Assembly: GCA_900768875.1 (NCBI GenBank)
Contig: CAAGEP010000005.1
Location: forward strand, 62,001-126,000
Origin: Alphaproteobacteria bacterium
GTDB taxonomy: Bacteria > Pseudomonadota > Alphaproteobacteria > CAAGCB01 > CAG-977
DNA length: 64,000 nucleotides
Reading direction: 5' to 3'
Part shown: piece by piece, positions 44,462 to 54,855 of the stretch
Position numbering within the stretch: position 1 is the first letter of the stretch
Layout of the letters: the number at the start of each line of letters is the position of its first letter
Program-made: the position numbers and the translations under genes
The notes under the pieces: generated by a model
Told to the model about the DNA's origin: nothing
Databases searched by the model: none
Seen by the model: only the letters and a program-made list of their open reading frames with translations

Positions 44462-45174
44462 TTTTCCGCGGAACGGGCAGCTTTTTCGGCGGCTTTGGCT
44501 TCGTCGCGCGCTTTCTTTTCGGCGGCTTTTTTAGCGGCGGCTTCGCGATTGTGTTCGTCGCGGATAAGCGCGTCAATCAAAGGATTGCCGGAGTTTTCCT
44601 CTTTCTTTTCTTCGGGTTTTTCTTGGAACTGCTGCAAATCGACGCCGAAGTCGAGGTATTTTTCACCGACATCTTCTTCGTACTGCTCGATTTCCTTTTG
44701 CTGGCGGGCGTCGTAGCTTTCAATTAAATTCAAGGTGTCTTGAATCAGCGGATTCGCCATGGAAATTTCATCCAGATTCATGTTTGCTTCGATTTTGTTC
44801 CGATAAGGAACGGCTTTTTCGTTTCCCAGCAAAACAGCGGTTTGAAACCATTTATATGCGAAAATATTGCTGAACGGCACACCGCGTCCCGATTCGTAAA
44901 GTTTGCCCAGTTCGATTTGCGCGTCCGTATGGTTTCGCATAGAGGCTGATGTAAAACATTCCGAAGCGGCGATATAGGATTCTTCCGTATTATCCTCCAA
45001 CAGCATCATGCCGCGTTCATACAAAGCGGCGGGATCTGTCATTTTCGCGCAGACAGCCCCCGCGTTGATGTATTTAGCCAGCAAAGCTTCGGACGAATCC
45101 TGCAGGCTTGTTTGCGCGACGGCGGCGGTGCTTTGAACAAAAAACGGCAAAGAGAAAAGAAATACCTTGAACAC
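44458..45174 (-). CDS. Exported Sel1-repeat protein with charged coiled-coil tail
   Basis: The 238-residue protein starts at a GTG with a signal peptide (FLFSLPFFVQSTAAVAQ). Residues 45-120 hold Sel1/TPR-like helix pairs, best seen in DAQIELGKLYESGRGVPFSN. From about 160 on it becomes a Glu/Lys/Ala-rich, highly charged tail (AAAKKAAEKKARDEAKAAEK) likely to form a long helix. Sel1 proteins scaffold protein complexes; this one lies beside the elongasome and two other Sel1 genes, so a periplasmic scaffold role is plausible but unproved. Confidence 0.75.
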   Translation of the reverse strand: MFKVFLFSLPFFVQSTAAVAQTSLQDSSEALLAKYINAGAVCAKMTDPAALYERGMMLLEDNTEESYIAASECFTSASMRNHTDAQIELGKLYESGRGVPFSNIFAYKWFQTAVLLGNEKAVPYRNKIEANMNLDEISMANPLIQDTLNLIESYDARQQKEIEQYEEDVGEKYLDFGVDLQQFQEKPEEKKEENSGNPLIDALIRDEHNREAAAKKAAEKKARDEAKAAEKAARSAEN

Positions 45175-45252
45175 GAGCCTATATCCCTAAATAATGTAGA
45201 TTGAACGGCAACCTCGCCGCTTGTCGAAGATTCTAAGCTAAAAGAGCGAAAA

Positions 45253-47265
45253 ATGAAACGGCTTTTATCTGTTTTTTGGTTATTTTCTGTGTTGTTTGCT
45301 TTTCAAGCATCCGCCCAAGTCCCGATTCAAGCGGATTTAATCACGCAAAAAGAGGGTGTTTTGCCTGCGGGCGAGCTGTTGGTCGCGTTGAAGCTGAATA
45401 TCCCCGAAGGTTGGCATGTTTACTGGAAAAACGCGGGCGACGCGGGGGAAGCAACGGAATTGACGCTGACTTTGCCCGACGGATTTGCGGCGGGCGAACG
45501 GTTGTGGACGGTTCCCGAAAAGTTTTCGATCGGTCCGCTGACGGAATACGGTTACCACGGACAGGCGTATTTTCCGATTAAAATCACCGCGCCCGAATGG
45601 TTAAAAACGGGTGAAATTCTGCAACTCAAAGCAAAAGCGACATGGTTGGCGTGCAAGGACGAATGTGTTCCGATGCAAACCGAACAGACGGCGTTTGTTA
45701 CGGCGGGAATCGAAGGCGCGGAAAATGCAGAGCTGACAGCGGTTTTAAACGGATTGGCGCGGCCACAGTCCGATGCGGCTTTTTATGAAACAAGCGGCGG
45801 ATTGGTTTTGCGTTTGCCCAAACCGCCCAAGGCCGGAAAAGCTTACTTTTTTCCCGACAGCGGCAAAGTGCTGACGCACAGCGCGCCGCAAACGCTGAAA
45901 ATCAAGGATGGCAAGGCCTTTTTGTTTTTGACAAAAGCCTTGCCCGAGGACTATGAACATCCCGAAAAGCTGGCGGGAACGGTCGTTTTTTACAATGATT
46001 TGGGGGACAAAACGGCGGCGTTCAAAGTGGATGCCGAACGGACGGATGAAGATTTGCCCGTGTTTGAAACATTTGTTTGGCGCGAATTTCTGGGCGCGCT
46101 GCTTTTCGCTTTGTTGGGCGGATTTTTGCTGAATTTGATGCCGTGCGTGTTCCCTGTTTTGTCACTGAAAGCGTTCAGCCTGCTGTCGGCGAAAACGGAC
46201 AAAGCGCAAAGGAAACGGGAAGCGGTGCTTTATACGGCGGGCGTTTTGTTTTCTTTTGCCGTCATCGGAACGGTATTGGTTGCTTTGCGCCGCGCGGGGG
46301 CGGAGCTGGGTTGGGGCTTTCAGCTTCAATATCCGCCGTTCGTTCTGTTCTTAAGCCTGTTTATGTTCTTTTTGGGCTTGTTGTTTTCCGATATGGTTGC
46401 GGTGGGGGAAAGTCTGTCCGGTTTCGGCATGAATTTCAAGCACGGATTGGGACATTTCGGGACGGGCATTCTGGCGGTATTTGTCGCCAGTCCATGCGCC
46501 GCGCCGTTTATGGGGGTGGCGTTGGGCTACGGATTGATGAACCCTGCGCCCGTAACAATGGCGGTTTTGCTGATGATGGGCGTCGGACTGGCGATGCCGT
46601 TCCTGATTTTGGGATTTTTCCCGCAAACCGCCAAGCTTTTACCCAAACCGGGGGCATGGCTGATGCTGTTCCGCCGTTTTCTGGCTTTTCCGTTGTTCGG
46701 CGCGTCGGCGTGGCTGTTGTGGGTGCTGGCGGCGCAGGAAGGGGCGGATGCGTTGGCGTGGGCGCTGACGTGCTTGACCGTGGTTGCTTTTGCGACATGG
46801 CTGTGCGGTGTGGCGCAAAGTTATCCGAAATTCAAGCTGTGGGCGGGATTGGCGGTTGTTGCCGCGGTGCTGAGTATCGGGGGCGCGCTATCAAGCGTCG
46901 CGCCGAAACAGGCGGGGAATGCCGACAAAATAGAATGGATTGATTACCAAGCCGATACGGTTGAAAGCTTCCGCCGACAGGGAATTCCCGTGTTTTTGAA
47001 ATTTTCGGCGAAATGGTGCCTGACGTGTTTGGTCAACGACAAAACGACATTTTCCGACGCCGATACGGTCAAAGCGTTTAAAGACAAAGGAGTCGCAGCG
47101 TTTTTCGGCGACTGGACGACGCGCAACGACGATATCACGGCGGCGATTGAAAGCTTCGGCCGCGGCGGGATTCCGCTTTATGTATATTATGCGCCGAACG
47201 CTGAAAAACCCGTGATTTTGCCGCAAATCGTAACACCGTCGGAAATAACGGATTTATTGCGGTAA
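45253..47265 (+). CDS. DsbD/ScsB-like thiol:disulfide interchange protein
   Basis: Such proteins carry reducing power from cytosolic thioredoxin to the periplasm. The 670 residues comprise a signal peptide, an N-terminal periplasmic domain with TWLACKDECVPM (a CxxxC pair), a membrane domain of eight or so segments beginning LNLMPCVFPVLSLKAFSLLS with the redox-active Cys of DsbD, a second SPCAAPFMGVALG cysteine segment, and a C-terminal thioredoxin domain with WCLTC at about 588-592. The N-terminal domain resembles ScsB more than classic DsbD. Its clients are not known. It overlaps the convergent Sel1 gene by 12 bases. Confidence 0.88.
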   Translation: MKRLLSVFWLFSVLFAFQASAQVPIQADLITQKEGVLPAGELLVALKLNIPEGWHVYWKNAGDAGEATELTLTLPDGFAAGERLWTVPEKFSIGPLTEYGYHGQAYFPIKITAPEWLKTGEILQLKAKATWLACKDECVPMQTEQTAFVTAGIEGAENAELTAVLNGLARPQSDAAFYETSGGLVLRLPKPPKAGKAYFFPDSGKVLTHSAPQTLKIKDGKAFLFLTKALPEDYEHPEKLAGTVVFYNDLGDKTAAFKVDAERTDEDLPVFETFVWREFLGALLFALLGGFLLNLMPCVFPVLSLKAFSLLSAKTDKAQRKREAVLYTAGVLFSFAVIGTVLVALRRAGAELGWGFQLQYPPFVLFLSLFMFFLGLLFSDMVAVGESLSGFGMNFKHGLGHFGTGILAVFVASPCAAPFMGVALGYGLMNPAPVTMAVLLMMGVGLAMPFLILGFFPQTAKLLPKPGAWLMLFRRFLAFPLFGASAWLLWVLAAQEGADALAWALTCLTVVAFATWLCGVAQSYPKFKLWAGLAVVAAVLSIGGALSSVAPKQAGNADKIEWIDYQADTVESFRRQGIPVFLKFSAKWCLTCLVNDKTTFSDADTVKAFKDKGVAAFFGDWTTRNDDITAAIESFGRGGIPLYVYYAPNAEKPVILPQIVTPSEITDLLR

Positions 47266-48696
47266 TTTGCCGTCCGATATTTGCACCGTCAGCGTATGGG
47301 CGAATCCGTTTTCGACTGTCGGGACGAAACGGATGCGGGCAATTCCCGGTTTTTTGGCTTCAAAGACTTGGCTCAGCCATGTTTCCGTATGACGCGTTTC
47401 AATCGACAGCGGCGTCAAAACGGGCTTGTAATCGGTAATCAAAGCGTTGTCCGCGCTTTCCAAAACGATTGTATAGTCCGTGTTGTTGATGTATTTGTGC
47501 GCGCCTTTCAAAGTCGATGCGGTTTCGTGCAATTTGGAATACACAATGATTTCAAACACATCCCCCGTCATAACGGGAATCGCGCTTTCGGGTTTGTCCA
47601 ACGTCAGGTGGATTGTCGCGGGATTGGCGACGCGGAAATACAGCGCGCGGATGGCTTCGTCGCTTTCGGGGAAAGGAGCGGGCGCTTTTTTCCCCGCCAA
47701 AGCGGGATTGGACGGCTGTTCGATGTCGAACGGTACCCAAGCGGGCATGAACGGAAAGAATTTTTTGTATTTGCCGTCGAAAGCGTCGCGTTTCAGCGGA
47801 AAGAAAAAAGTGGTTTCGCGTACCATATCAACGGGCGGCAAAGGCAGCTTTTTGGGATAAATCCGTCCGTTCAAATCGTCTTTGGTTAAAACGCCGGACA
47901 GCCAGAACGGCAAAAAACGGGTCAAGTACGCCGTTTGCAAAGGCGACAGTTTCTTTTGCGCTTTTTTGGCGGTTTCCAAAAAGCGGTTCACCACTTTGCG
48001 ATGGACGTTTTTATCCAAGTGATTGCGTCCGATATCGGCCAAAACAAAGGCTTGGATGTAATCCTTTTTATCCAGATAATACTGCGCCAGATTGTAAAAA
48101 GCGTACGGATTGTTCAATAAAACGGCTTGCTTGAAATATTTTTCCGCCAGCTGTTCGTCGGCTTTCGTTCCGATGCCGAACCGCGTGTACAGCCCGATGG
48201 AATTCAGCGCGTTCAAATGTTCCGCTTCTGCGGCGGCTTTAAAGTTTTCGGCGGCGGTTTTAAAGTTGCGCGGGACGCCGATGCCTTCTTGATACAGCAG
48301 CGCCAGATTATATTTGGCGGCAATATCGCCGCGTTTCGCGTTGCCGATCAGCGTGTTCAAATACATGCTTCCCGCGATGCCGGACAAATCGGCGTTGCGG
48401 CGCGGAATAATGCCCAGCCTGTCCAACATGTCGATTTCGCCTTTGTAAAGGCGTTCCAGAAAAGCGGGATAGGACGGCGTATCGATTTTTTTTTCTTTGC
48501 GCAACGCTTTAATCAAACGCAACAGATAAACCGCGCTGGGCTGTTCTTTGGCGTGCAGTTTCAAAATGCGTTCGGCTTCATCGTAGTTTCCCGCGACAAA
48601 AGCGTTCGCCCCGTCATCGAAAGTGTCTTTTTGTTCTTCGGCGGCAAAGACGGGCTGGCAAAACAGCCAAACCAGACAGAAGAAAAGCGTTTTCAT
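47254..48696 (-). CDS. Exported Sel1-repeat protein, 480 residues
   Basis: The ATG at 48696 starts a signal peptide (KTLFFCLVWLFCQPVFA) and overlaps the stop of the upstream Sel1 gene by four bases. Residues 20-250 are helical repeats of Sel1/TPR type, for example AAKYNLALLYQEGIGVPRNF and AEKYFKQAVLLNNPYAFYNL. The C-terminal half (about 290-480) is a beta-rich region with no family I recognise and may be the functional part. It is a candidate periplasmic or surface protein; no partner is identified. Confidence 0.8.
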   Translation of the reverse strand: MKTLFFCLVWLFCQPVFAAEEQKDTFDDGANAFVAGNYDEAERILKLHAKEQPSAVYLLRLIKALRKEKKIDTPSYPAFLERLYKGEIDMLDRLGIIPRRNADLSGIAGSMYLNTLIGNAKRGDIAAKYNLALLYQEGIGVPRNFKTAAENFKAAAEAEHLNALNSIGLYTRFGIGTKADEQLAEKYFKQAVLLNNPYAFYNLAQYYLDKKDYIQAFVLADIGRNHLDKNVHRKVVNRFLETAKKAQKKLSPLQTAYLTRFLPFWLSGVLTKDDLNGRIYPKKLPLPPVDMVRETTFFFPLKRDAFDGKYKKFFPFMPAWVPFDIEQPSNPALAGKKAPAPFPESDEAIRALYFRVANPATIHLTLDKPESAIPVMTGDVFEIIVYSKLHETASTLKGAHKYINNTDYTIVLESADNALITDYKPVLTPLSIETRHTETWLSQVFEAKKPGIARIRFVPTVENGFAHTLTVQISDGKLPQ

Positions 48697-49331
48697 CCGT
48701 GCAGTTTCTTTTCCAAAGCTTTTTGTTTTTTTATTTTTTTCTGCCACCGCCGCGCCGCGAAAGCATTCGGAGCATAATCGATTTTACCGTTTTTGTTAAT
48801 CAGATACAGAGCGGTTTTTGCATCCAGAAAACCGTTTTCGGATGCCATTTCGTAAAAACGGACGGCTTTGTGCGTGTTGAAACGCCCGCCGCGCCCTTTT
48901 TCATACCATCCCGCGACCAACATTTGCGCGTCGGCGTCGTTTTGCAGGGCGGATTGTTCCGCATAAGCGTAAGCTTTGTCCCATTCGCCTTTGTTCGCGT
49001 ACAAAATCGCCAGAGTCGTTCGCGCGGGCGCATAGCCGAGAACGGCGGCTTTTTCATGGTATAAAAACGCGCGCGTTTCATCGGGGGAAACGCCTTTTCC
49101 CGCATAATACATCGCACCCAGAATAAAAGACGCTTGAGGGTTAGCAATCAAATCCTGATTTTGAAACGCCTTTAAAGCGGTTTTGTAGTCGCCGCGTTCG
49201 TATGCCGCCAGTCCGCGCGTCATTTCATCGACGGGCGTTTTTTTTGAAACGGCGTAAAATCCCCCCGCGGCAACGGCGGCAAGGACGAAAACAACGGTAA
49301 AAATCTTCAAACTTTTCTTCATACGCACCAT
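48693..49331 (-). CDS. Membrane-anchored Sel1-repeat protein, 212 residues
   Basis: I place the start at the ATG at 49331, where GAAGGG lies upstream and one membrane segment follows (SLKIFTVVFVLAAVAAGGFY). Four or five Sel1/TPR helix pairs occupy residues 35-185, for instance SFILGAMYYAGKGVSPDETR and DADAQMLVAGWYEKGRGGRF. The last 30 residues are strongly basic. It is translationally coupled to the larger Sel1 gene downstream, so the two probably work together. Several in-frame starts lie upstream, including one at 49358. Confidence 0.75.
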   Translation of the reverse strand: MVRMKKSLKIFTVVFVLAAVAAGGFYAVSKKTPVDEMTRGLAAYERGDYKTALKAFQNQDLIANPQASFILGAMYYAGKGVSPDETRAFLYHEKAAVLGYAPARTTLAILYANKGEWDKAYAYAEQSALQNDADAQMLVAGWYEKGRGGRFNTHKAVRFYEMASENGFLDAKTALYLINKNGKIDYAPNAFAARRWQKKIKKQKALEKKLHG

Positions 49332-49412
49332 TTTAAGCCCTTCGTTCAAAAAAGCCATTGTTTTTTTGACAAGCGGTGTATAATACCCGCTTTGAAACAA
49401 AAGGGGATGGTT

Positions 49413-50750
49413 ATGTTTCCCGACAGGGCGCAAGTGCAGAGCTTTCGGTTCAAACGCTGTTTTTTCGACGAAACGGCGATGACGGCGCATTTGGTTTACG
49501 GTTTTGACGACTTTGTCGAATTCGATGAAACCGTGTCGTTTTTAAACGCGCCCGCTTTTGACGAAACGCGCCGCGCCGCCGTGAACGCGTGCTTGCGTCT
49601 GCTTCATTTGGCGGCGGGGGTCAGCTATTACAAAGCGTACATTCCCGAACGAATCCGCGTCGAATCGACGACTCTTTCCGAAAAGGAAGCGGACTTTTTC
49701 AACCTGTTCTATCAATCGGGGTTGGGCGAGTTTTCCTATCGCAACCAAGTCGATCCGAAAATCGTGTTTCCTTTCGGGGAATCAAAGCCCGAAAAGTGCC
49801 AAATCCGTTTAAAGCAAAGGACGATTGCGCCCGTCGGTGGCGGCAAAGATTCGATTGTAACGCTTGAAACGCTGAAATCGGCGGGGATTTCGCCCGTGCT
49901 GTTTTCGGTGGGACTGCCGCGTCCGATAAAGGACACGATTGCCGTTTCGGGATTGGAATCCATCGAGGTCGTCCGTAAAATCTCGCCGAATCTGAAAGCG
50001 CTGAACGAATCGGGCGCGCTGAACGGGCATGTGCCCGTGACGGGCATTATCGCGTTTATTTTGATGCTGGCGGCGGTGATTTACGATTTTTCGGACGTTG
50101 CGATGTCAAACGAACGATCGGCAAACGTCGGCAACACGACTTTAAACGGGCGCACGGTCAATCATCAATGGAGCAAATCGATTGAATTCGAGCGCGCTTT
50201 TGCCGATTTGACGGCGGACGTTCTGCCCGATTTTCGTTATTTTTCGTTTTTGCGTCCTTTGTCGGAGCTGTCGATTGCCCGCAAGTTCGCTCGAATCAAA
50301 AAATACGACGCGGTGTTTACCAGTTGCAACAAAGCGTTTCGGCTGGATGAAACAAAGCGGCTCGACCGCTGGTGCGGCGATTGCGACAAATGCCGCTTTG
50401 TGTTTTTGGCGCTGGCGCCGTTTATGGGCAAAGAACGCGTTTCCGCCGTTTTCGACCGCAATCCGCTGAACGAAGCCGAACAAACCGAAGGCTTCCGCCG
50501 TTTGCTGGGGTTAAGCGCGTTCAAACCGTTTGAATGTGTCGGAGAAATCGACGAATCCGCGTGGGCGTTTTTGCAGCTGTGCCGCCGCCCCGAATGGGAA
50601 TCGGACGCCGTTGTCGCCGCTTTGAAATCCGCCGTTATGGACAAATACGCCGCGCGGGAAAAGGAGCTTGAAGCCAAGATTTTTTCCTTTTCGTCCGCGC
50701 ATTTGATTCCGAAAGGATATGAAAATGCTGTTGGAAAGCTTGAAGAATAG
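49413..50750 (+). CDS. murL: UDP-MurNAc-L-Ala-L-Glu epimerase
   Basis: MurL turns the terminal L-glutamate of UDP-MurNAc-L-Ala-L-Glu into D-glutamate, replacing glutamate racemase in cell-wall synthesis; the pathway was described in Xanthomonas. The 445-residue protein has the MurL signature IAPVGGGKDSIVTLETL with the nucleotide-binding GGGKDS at 142-147, GHVPVTGIIAFILMLAA, SNERSANVGN and a cysteine cluster WCGDCDKC. The ATG at 49413 is preceded by AAGGGG. It overlaps murD2 by 26 bases, and that pairing strongly supports the assignment. Confidence 0.92.
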   Translation: MFPDRAQVQSFRFKRCFFDETAMTAHLVYGFDDFVEFDETVSFLNAPAFDETRRAAVNACLRLLHLAAGVSYYKAYIPERIRVESTTLSEKEADFFNLFYQSGLGEFSYRNQVDPKIVFPFGESKPEKCQIRLKQRTIAPVGGGKDSIVTLETLKSAGISPVLFSVGLPRPIKDTIAVSGLESIEVVRKISPNLKALNESGALNGHVPVTGIIAFILMLAAVIYDFSDVAMSNERSANVGNTTLNGRTVNHQWSKSIEFERAFADLTADVLPDFRYFSFLRPLSELSIARKFARIKKYDAVFTSCNKAFRLDETKRLDRWCGDCDKCRFVFLALAPFMGKERVSAVFDRNPLNEAEQTEGFRRLLGLSAFKPFECVGEIDESAWAFLQLCRRPEWESDAVVAALKSAVMDKYAAREKELEAKIFSFSSAHLIPKGYENAVGKLEE

Positions 50751-51993
50751 TCCCGTTACCGTCTGGGGCGCGGGACGCGAAGGGCATGCTTGCGCCGAAT
50801 TTTTGCAAAAACGCGGCTGTACGGTCAAAATCGTCGAAGATCCGCTGACCGAACCGCTGGAAGGCGTTATTGTCAAATCCCCCGGAATCAGCCGTTACCG
50901 TCCCGAAATCGCGGCGGCGAAGCAAGCGGGGGCGACTTTTACCACCGCAACGAATTTGTTTGTCCAAGCCGCGCGGTTAAGCCCGAAAAAGCCTTTGCTG
51001 ATTGGAATCACGGGCACAAAAGGCAAATCGACGACCTCGTCCCTTGTCGCCCGTTTGCTGAGCGAACAGGGTAAAAAAGTCGCTTTGTGCGGCAATATCG
51101 GCGTACCGTCGATTTCGTATGCCGACAAAGTCGACGATTACGACGTTTTTGTTTTGGAAGTGTCCAGTTATCAAGCGGCGGATTTGGAACAAGGCTTTGA
51201 CATCAGCGTTGTTTTGAATCTGTATCCCGAACATATCGACTGGCACGGATCGCATGAACGCTATTATCAGGACAAACTGAACATCGTGCGCGTGCGTCCC
51301 GACGGCGCGCCCGTGGTTTTGAACGCGAACAATCCGCGGCTGTCGCGTTATCTGCCCGCGGCTCAAAACGCGGTTTATTTTGACGCGCCCGACGCGATTC
51401 ACATTGAAAACGGGTTGTTTTACGACGGAATCGAAAAGCTGTTTCCGATTTCTGTGGTGAATTTGAAAGGCGAACACAACTTGAAAAACGTGTGCGCGGC
51501 TTTGACGGCGGTCAAATTGGCGGGCGGCGATTTATTCTTGTGCGAAGACGCGCTAAAAACGTTTCACGCGTTGCCTCACCGTTTGCAGGAATTGCCCGTT
51601 CGGCACGGATTGCGCTTTGTGGACGACAGCATCGCGACCACGCCCGAATCGACTCTGGCGGCGCTCAAGTCTTTTCCCGAAACGAAAATCGTTTTAATCG
51701 CGGGCGGATACGACAGAAAACAGGATTATACCGAGCTTGCCGATTTTGTGGTGCGTAAAGGAATCCAAGTTGTGACTTTGCCGCCGACGGGGGAACGTTT
51801 GGCGCGCATGATTCGGGAAAAGGGCGGGTTTGCCGTCGAAGCGACCGATATGACCAACGCGGTCGAATCCGCCGCCAAAGCCGCCAACGCGGGCGATTTG
51901 GTGCTGTTGTCGCCCGCCGCGCCCAGCTACGGAGTCTATAAGAATTTTGAAGAACGGGGCGACATTTTCGCCCAGTGCGTCGCCGCGCTTTAA
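50725..51993 (+). CDS. murD2: UDP-MurNAc-L-Ala--L-glutamate ligase (MurD2)
   Basis: MurD2 is a MurD relative that adds L- rather than D-glutamate to UDP-MurNAc-L-Ala; MurL then inverts it. The 422-residue ATP-dependent ligase has GITGTKGKSTTSS (GTKGKST at 97-103), VLEVSSYQAADL, the central GEHNLKNVCAALTA segment and the C-terminal domain with DDSIATTPESTLAAL and LLSPAAPSYGVYKNFEERG. The substrate preference is inferred from adjacency to murL, not from residues. AAAGGA lies 7 bases before the ATG at 50725. The stop shares TTAA with recR. Confidence 0.88.
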   Translation: MLLESLKNSPVTVWGAGREGHACAEFLQKRGCTVKIVEDPLTEPLEGVIVKSPGISRYRPEIAAAKQAGATFTTATNLFVQAARLSPKKPLLIGITGTKGKSTTSSLVARLLSEQGKKVALCGNIGVPSISYADKVDDYDVFVLEVSSYQAADLEQGFDISVVLNLYPEHIDWHGSHERYYQDKLNIVRVRPDGAPVVLNANNPRLSRYLPAAQNAVYFDAPDAIHIENGLFYDGIEKLFPISVVNLKGEHNLKNVCAALTAVKLAGGDLFLCEDALKTFHALPHRLQELPVRHGLRFVDDSIATTPESTLAALKSFPETKIVLIAGGYDRKQDYTELADFVVRKGIQVVTLPPTGERLARMIREKGGFAVEATDMTNAVESAAKAANAGDLVLLSPAAPSYGVYKNFEERGDIFAQCVAAL

Positions 51994-52571
51994 CGCCGCG
52001 CCCTTAACGCGGTTTGGATTGTGCCGTCGTCCAGATAGTCCAATTCGCCGCCGACGGGGATTCCTTGCGCCAAGGACGAGATTTTCAAGGGCAAATCCTT
52101 GAACCGTTCGGCGATGTAATGCGCGGTCGTTTGTCCGTCGACGGTGGCGGGCAAAGCCAAAATCAGTTCCGCCGTATTGTTTTCGCGAATCCGCCGTTCA
52201 AGGGCGGGCAGGCGCAGTTCTTCGGGACCCGTGCCGTCAATCGCGGACAGCAAGCCGCCCAAAACGTGATAGCGTCCTTTGAACGCGCCCGAACGGTCGA
52301 TTGCCCACAAATCCGCGACATCCTGCACGACGCAAATCGTCGAATCGTCACGGCGCGAATCAGCGCAGACGGCGCACGGGCTTTGCGAATCCAGATTGCC
52401 GCAAATCGGACAGATTTGAACGGTGTCGATAACGTCTTGAATCGCTTTTTCCAACGGAATCAACTGCGATTCGCGCCGCTTTATCAAATACAGAACCGTG
52501 CGGCGCGCAGAACGCGTCCCGAACCCCGGCAATCGGGAAAACAGACGAATCAGCGTTTCGATTTCGGACAT
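51990..52571 (-). CDS. recR: Recombination mediator RecR
   Basis: RecR works with RecO to load RecA at gaps. The 193-residue protein has the helix-hairpin-helix start (RLFSRLPGFGTRSARRTVLY), a C4 zinc finger (CPICGNLDSQSPCAVC), and a Toprim domain with VVQDVADLWAIDRSGAFKGRYHVLGG. It closes the conserved dnaX-ybaB-recR operon, 6 bases after ybaB. Confidence 0.97.
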   Translation of the reverse strand: MSEIETLIRLFSRLPGFGTRSARRTVLYLIKRRESQLIPLEKAIQDVIDTVQICPICGNLDSQSPCAVCADSRRDDSTICVVQDVADLWAIDRSGAFKGRYHVLGGLLSAIDGTGPEELRLPALERRIRENNTAELILALPATVDGQTTAHYIAERFKDLPLKISSLAQGIPVGGELDYLDDGTIQTALRARR

Positions 52572-52577
52572 TTTCTT

Positions 52578-52885
52578 TTAGAACGGCAGTTTAAAAGGCA
52601 AATTCAGCCCGCTTTTCATCGCGTCGGTTTTCTGCGCGACCAGTTCGTCGGCTTTTTGCCGCGCGTCGTTAATCGCGACAACCAGCAAATCTTCCAGCAC
52701 TTCGGTATCTTGCGCGACCGACGGGTCGATGCTGACTTTGCGCGCTTTGCCGTCGCCCGTCATGACGACCTGCACCATGCCCGCGCCCGCCGCGCCTGTG
52801 ACTTCGGCGGATTCAAGCTCTTTTTGCATATCGGTCATTTTCTGCTGCATTTGCTGCGCTTTTTTCATAATGTCGGCAAAGTTTT

Positions 52886-52889
<4 letters not shown>
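52578..52889 (-). CDS. ybaB: YbaB/EbfC nucleoid-associated protein
   Basis: This is a 103-residue DNA-binding protein that forms dimers shaped like tweezers. The start NFADIMKKAQQMQQKMTDMQ is the dimer helix; the centre VTGAAGAGMVQVVMTGDGKA and DPSVAQDTEVLEDLLVVAIND are typical. It overlaps the dnaX stop by four bases. Confidence 0.95.
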
Positions 52890-54568
<1,679 letters not shown>

Positions 54569-54599
54569 GGAGTCCCCGCGGGAAAATCTTTAAAGGAAA

Positions 54600-54686
54600 T
54601 CGGACGCGACCCGCCGCAAAATCGTTACGGCTGCTTTCTTCCGAACCTGACCGGGTTGGCGACCGCCGCGTCCGCGCCGACTTCCG
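54600..54686 (-). ncRNA. ffs: Signal recognition particle RNA (4.5S type)
   Basis: On the minus strand the domain IV signature GGTCAGGTTCGGAAGAAAGC (54634-54653) matches the conserved SRP RNA apical loop that binds Ffh. CGGACGCG (54667-54674) pairs with CGCGTCCG (54601-54608), closing the long hairpin. A promoter TTGCGT-N17-ATAAAT lies just upstream. The ends are estimated from the pairing and the promoter. Confidence 0.9.
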
Positions 54687-54692
54687 ACATCT

Positions 54693-54721
54693 ATTTATCC
54701 GAATTTCGGGCGAAAACGCAA
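54693..54721 (-). promoter_or_regulatory. Promoter of the SRP RNA gene
   Basis: On the minus strand TTGCGT (54716-54721) and ATAAAT (54693-54698) are 17 bases apart; the predicted start about 7 bases on coincides with the RNA 5' end. Confidence 0.55.
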
Positions 54722-54855
54722 GTGTTACTTTTTTATTAACGAAAAAAAGAGAGGTGAACGCCTTATTTTCAGCCGTTTTTGCAACAATGCTTGACAAACG
54801 GGGCAAAGTTGGTCTTTTCTGTTTTCCAATTTGTTTCTGATAAGGAGAAAATTCG

